NCBI GenBank assembly: GCA_017527945.1
Contig: JAFXPL010000115.1
Location: 1 to 6,759, forward strand
Direction: 5' to 3'
Length of the DNA: 6,759 nt
From: Bacteroidales bacterium
GTDB lineage: Bacteria; Bacteroidota; Bacteroidia; Bacteroidales; WCHB1-69
Numbering within the stretch: position 1 is the first letter of the stretch; every line of letters starts with the position of its first letter. Under the pieces are notes generated by a model. That model worked only from the letters and a program-made list of their open reading frames with translations, did not search any database and was not told the DNA's origin. Positions 4,769 to 6,759 of this stretch are shown one piece after another. Made by a program: the position numbers and the translations under genes.

Positions 4769-6223
4769 ATGAAACAGCATATCATCGGTCGTAAAGAGCA
4801 GATTGTCAAGCTGGAAAAGTATTTGGCAAGTGAAAAATCGGAGTTCGTCGCTATTTACGGCAGACGGCGTGTCGGGAAGACTTTTTTGGTTAAAGAACTG
4901 TTTGAAGGAAAATTCACGTTCAGGATGACAGGCAAGGAAAACGCCAACACCAAAGAACAACTGGAAAACTTCCACTACGCCCTGAACAACTATACTACGA
5001 CCGCTGAACAGCCTGAAACTTGGACCCAAGCTTTTCGTCAGCTTGAGTCGTTCATAGAACACGAAGCCGAAGAAGGCCCCAAAATTCTGTTCTTCGACGA
5101 ATTACCGTGGTTCGACACAAGAGGCTCCAAGTTCGTGAGCGCGTTGGAACATTTCTGGAACGATTGGGCGGCGTATCGCAACGACATCAAACTCATTGTC
5201 TGCGGCAGCGCGACAACCTGGATGCTCAACAAGGTGATCAACTCGAAAGGCGGTCTGCATAACCGCGCCACGCACACCATGCTCCTTTCTCCGTTCACCT
5301 TGGGTGAGACTGAACAATACTTCAAATCGCAGGGATTCCTGTACGAGCGGCAGGAAATCATCGAGTGCTACATGTCGGTTGGCGGCGTGGCCTACTACCT
5401 GTCGCTTTTCGAACGCGACAAGAGTGTGACTCAAAACATTGAGTCCCTTTGCTTTACCCGCGGCGGTGAGATGGTGAATGAGTTCGAAAAAATCTTCAAA
5501 TCGCTTTTCAAGAAGGCCGACAACCATATTGCCGTAGTGACAGCATTGGAAAAAAAAGGAATGGGCATGACACGGCAGGAGATCATAGCGGTAGCGCACC
5601 AAACCAACAACGGGAACCTGACTCGCTTGCTGAAAGAGCTGGAAGAATGCGCCTTCATCCGCAGCTATATTCCGTTCAAAAAGAGCAAGAAAGACATGCT
5701 ATACCAGCTGATTGATCCCTTCACGCTCTTTCATTTCCGCTTCATGCGCGACTCTGGAACTTATATGAAAGGCTATTGGCAGAAGATGCAGTCCACTGCC
5801 CTGTATGAAAGCTGGTGCGGCTATGCTTTTGAGATCGTCTGCCTCAATCACTTGGATCAGATAGTCCAGGCATTGGGCATTGACGGAACCATCAACAAAC
5901 CTTGCTCGTGGTTCTATCGTCCTCCCAAAAACACTTCCGATGAAACCGACGAAGACCTGAAGCACGGTGCTCAAATAGACCTCCTCATCGACCGTTCCGA
6001 CAAGTGCATCAGCATCTGCGAAATGAAATACTCCACAGACGAATACGAAATCACCAAAAGCTATGACAGCCAACTCGCCCGCCGGATGCGTATTTTCCGG
6101 AAGGTCACCCAAACGAAGAAGTCATTGCTGCCGGCATTCATCACGCCGAATGGTCTTTTGGACAACATGTACGCCCGGAAGATTTCCCGCGAGGTGAAAG
6201 GGGATGCGTTGTTCGCCTTGTAG
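4769..6223 (+). CDS. Archaeal-type ATPase (ATPase_2) with DUF234 nuclease-like domain
   Basis: This 484-residue protein matches the ATPase_2/DUF234 family, a STAND-like (MNS clade) P-loop ATPase widespread in archaea and Bacteroidetes and of unknown function. It begins MKQHIIGRKEQI, the usual family start. Walker A is GRRRVGKT at 31-38, Walker B ILFFDEL at 106-112, and a sensor-like CGSATTW lies at 145-151. GGVAYYL at 205-211 is a family motif. A winged-helix-like stretch spans about 252-300 (MTRQEII, then NGNLTRLLKELEE). The DUF234 domain carries GYAFE (Glu355), QIDLLI (Asp404) and CEMKY (Glu418, Lys420), which gives a complete PD-(D/E)XK set. ATG at 4769 is chosen over TTG two codons earlier. 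It is in the same orientation as the DUF4143 ATPase but 126 bases away behind a terminator and its own promoter. The two share architecture, though they come from different families. It converges with the adaptor gene. Confidence 0.92.
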   Translation: MKQHIIGRKEQIVKLEKYLASEKSEFVAIYGRRRVGKTFLVKELFEGKFTFRMTGKENANTKEQLENFHYALNNYTTTAEQPETWTQAFRQLESFIEHEAEEGPKILFFDELPWFDTRGSKFVSALEHFWNDWAAYRNDIKLIVCGSATTWMLNKVINSKGGLHNRATHTMLLSPFTLGETEQYFKSQGFLYERQEIIECYMSVGGVAYYLSLFERDKSVTQNIESLCFTRGGEMVNEFEKIFKSLFKKADNHIAVVTALEKKGMGMTRQEIIAVAHQTNNGNLTRLLKELEECAFIRSYIPFKKSKKDMLYQLIDPFTLFHFRFMRDSGTYMKGYWQKMQSTALYESWCGYAFEIVCLNHLDQIVQALGIDGTINKPCSWFYRPPKNTSDETDEDLKHGAQIDLLIDRSDKCISICEMKYSTDEYEITKSYDSQLARRMRIFRKVTQTKKSLLPAFITPNGLLDNMYARKISREVKGDALFAL

Positions 6224-6244
6224 AAACGCAAAATTTTGCGTTTC
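6223..6244. terminator. 22-bp perfect palindrome between converging genes
   Basis: GAAACGCAAAA (6223-6233) is followed directly by its exact complement (6234-6244). The palindrome begins at the last base of the ATPase stop codon TAG. In RNA it would give a GAAACGC/GCGUUUC stem whose AAAAUUUU centre forms the loop. It lies between two genes whose transcripts converge, so a bidirectional terminator is the simplest reading. No clean U-run follows on either strand. A dimeric protein site is the alternative. Confidence 0.45.
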
Positions 6245-6249
6245 CACAA

Positions 6250-6291
6250 TTCCTAATTCCTAATTACTAATTTCTAATTTCTAATTCCTCC
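6250..6291. repeat. TTNCTAA heptamer tandem array
   Basis: Five consecutive 7-base units read TTCCTAA, TTCCTAA, TTACTAA, TTTCTAA, TTTCTAA (6250-6284), and a degenerate sixth TTCCTCC follows (6285-6291). On the minus strand this is the TTAGNAA type of heptamer array. It contributes the last codons and the TAG stop of the adaptor gene. Arrays of this kind can gain or lose units by slippage, which here would alter the adaptor's C-terminus. Confidence 0.8.
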
Positions 6292-6759
6292 GCCTCCCCA
6301 TACCCGTCATACGATGACGTGATTACCTTTTCCCCTGGTTCTAACCCCTCTAAAACCTCGTAGTACTGCGGGTTTTGGCGACCGATGCGGATGTCGCGCT
6401 TCACGGCTTTGGTGCCGTCCTTCGTGACGACGTAGATCCACTTGCCGCCGGTCTTCTGGTAGAAAGCGCCGCGCGGTATCAGGACGGCCTCCACCGGCTG
6501 GCCTAACTGCAGGTTCAGGTAGAAGGTCTGGCCGGTGCGGATGTTCTCCGGCTGGCCGTCCGCGAATTTGAAGTCGGCCTTGAACTTGCCGTCGCGGACC
6601 TCGGGATAGACCTTGCGTATCAACACGTTGCACTTGCCGCCCTGTCGCTCGAAGTCGGCCTCCAACCCCGCTGTCACCCGGTCGATGTAGTGCTCGTCAA
6701 TCAGGGCTTCGATCTTGTAGTTGTCCTGATTGTTGATCTGTCCGACCTTGCTGCCCATC
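6267..6759 (-). CDS. HlyD/MacA-type periplasmic adaptor of an efflux system (3' part only)
   Basis: Adaptor (membrane fusion) subunit that would link the ABC permease to a TolC-like outer-membrane channel. The last 163 residues are present; the signal or anchor segment, the hairpin and most of the lipoyl domain lie beyond the right edge. The Met at 6758 is internal, because the family usually has about 250 more residues before it. Visible are part of a beta-barrel domain (YKIEALIDEHYIDRV, then FERQGG and VRDGKFKADFKF, about 14-65), the IRTGQTFYLNLQLGQ motif (73-87), and a membrane-proximal domain containing VLIPRGAFYQ and YYEVLEGLEPGEKVI (122-136). These are typical of Bacteroidetes adaptors paired with FtsX-type permeases. 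Sampled GC is about 62%, matching the permease ends and the ABC ATPase but not the intervening genes. The terminal LEIRN is encoded by the heptamer array. Confidence 0.9.
   Translation of the reverse strand, partial: MGSKVGQINNQDNYKIEALIDEHYIDRVTAGLEADFERQGGKCNVLIRKVYPEVRDGKFKADFKFADGQPENIRTGQTFYLNLQLGQPVEAVLIPRGAFYQKTGGKWIYVVTKDGTKAVKRDIRIGRQNPQYYEVLEGLEPGEKVITSSYDGYGEAEELEIRN

Noticed and set aside
5102..5602. 166-codon open frame on the minus strand inside the DUF234 ATPase gene
   Set aside because: It lies wholly antisense to a gene with clear motifs, has low-complexity His/Phe/Leu-rich content and no recognisable family. The same holds for other antisense frames at 3296-3661, 3658-3921, 3881-4153, 4244-4561 and 5699-6112.
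2950..6260. Insertion sequence or transposon carrying the ATPase pair
   Set aside because: I found no transposase or integrase, no matching terminal inverted repeats and no convincing target duplication by eye. An insertion is inferred from gene order only.
1..6759. tRNA, rRNA or known riboswitch
   Set aside because: No cloverleaf, rRNA-like segment or recognisable riboswitch core was seen in the gene-free stretches.

Overview
The window looks like a Bacteroidales (Bacteroidetes) chromosome fragment. The efflux adaptor and the large FtsX-type permease resemble Bacteroides/Prevotella/Porphyromonadaceae proteins. One promoter fits the Bacteroidetes sigma-ABfr pattern (TTG, 20 bases, TAtcTTTG), and no gene shows a clear Shine-Dalgarno sequence. 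AAA+ ATPases fused to DUF4143 or DUF234 domains are also abundant in this group. These taxonomic points rest on recognition, not on a search.

Layout: the two flanks belong to one tripartite MacAB-like ABC efflux locus read on the minus strand. From right to left these are the 3' part of a HlyD/MacA-type periplasmic adaptor (6759-6267), a complete 791-residue FtsX/MacB-type permease (2850-475), and the 5' part of its ATP-binding subunit (328-1). Between adaptor and permease, on the plus strand, sit two complete ATPase genes. The first is AAA_14 plus DUF4143 (3293-4642). The second is an archaeal-type ATPase_2 plus DUF234 (4769-6223). Both end in a PD-(D/E)XK nuclease-like fold. The pair interrupts the transporter gene order and is lower in GC, especially at its left edge. 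I see no transposase, integrase or obvious target duplication.

The non-coding DNA is the most interesting part. (1) Two copies of a paired-hairpin repeat lie in the leaders of the permease and ATP-binding genes, and differences between the copies preserve base pairing. (2) Upstream of the permease, two TGTAA-N7-TTACA dyads 22 bp apart precede a sigma-54-like -24 element, suggesting enhancer control. (3) Three copies of CGGAAAAGTGTAT at an exact 33-bp period lead into the DUF4143 ATPase, and the last contains its start codon. (4) Between the ATPases, three 12-base segments can form either of two exclusive hairpins. One looks like a terminator, and a Bacteroidetes-type promoter overlaps it. (5) A 22-bp perfect palindrome and a TTNCTAA heptamer array separate the converging ATPase and adaptor genes, and the adaptor's last codons fall inside the array.

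Working together: the transporter subunits should form an inner-membrane ABC permease coupled by the adaptor to a TolC-like outer-membrane channel; the substrate cannot be read from the sequence. The role of the ATPase pair is unknown. Its own controls and opposite orientation suggest an accessory cassette rather than a transporter component.
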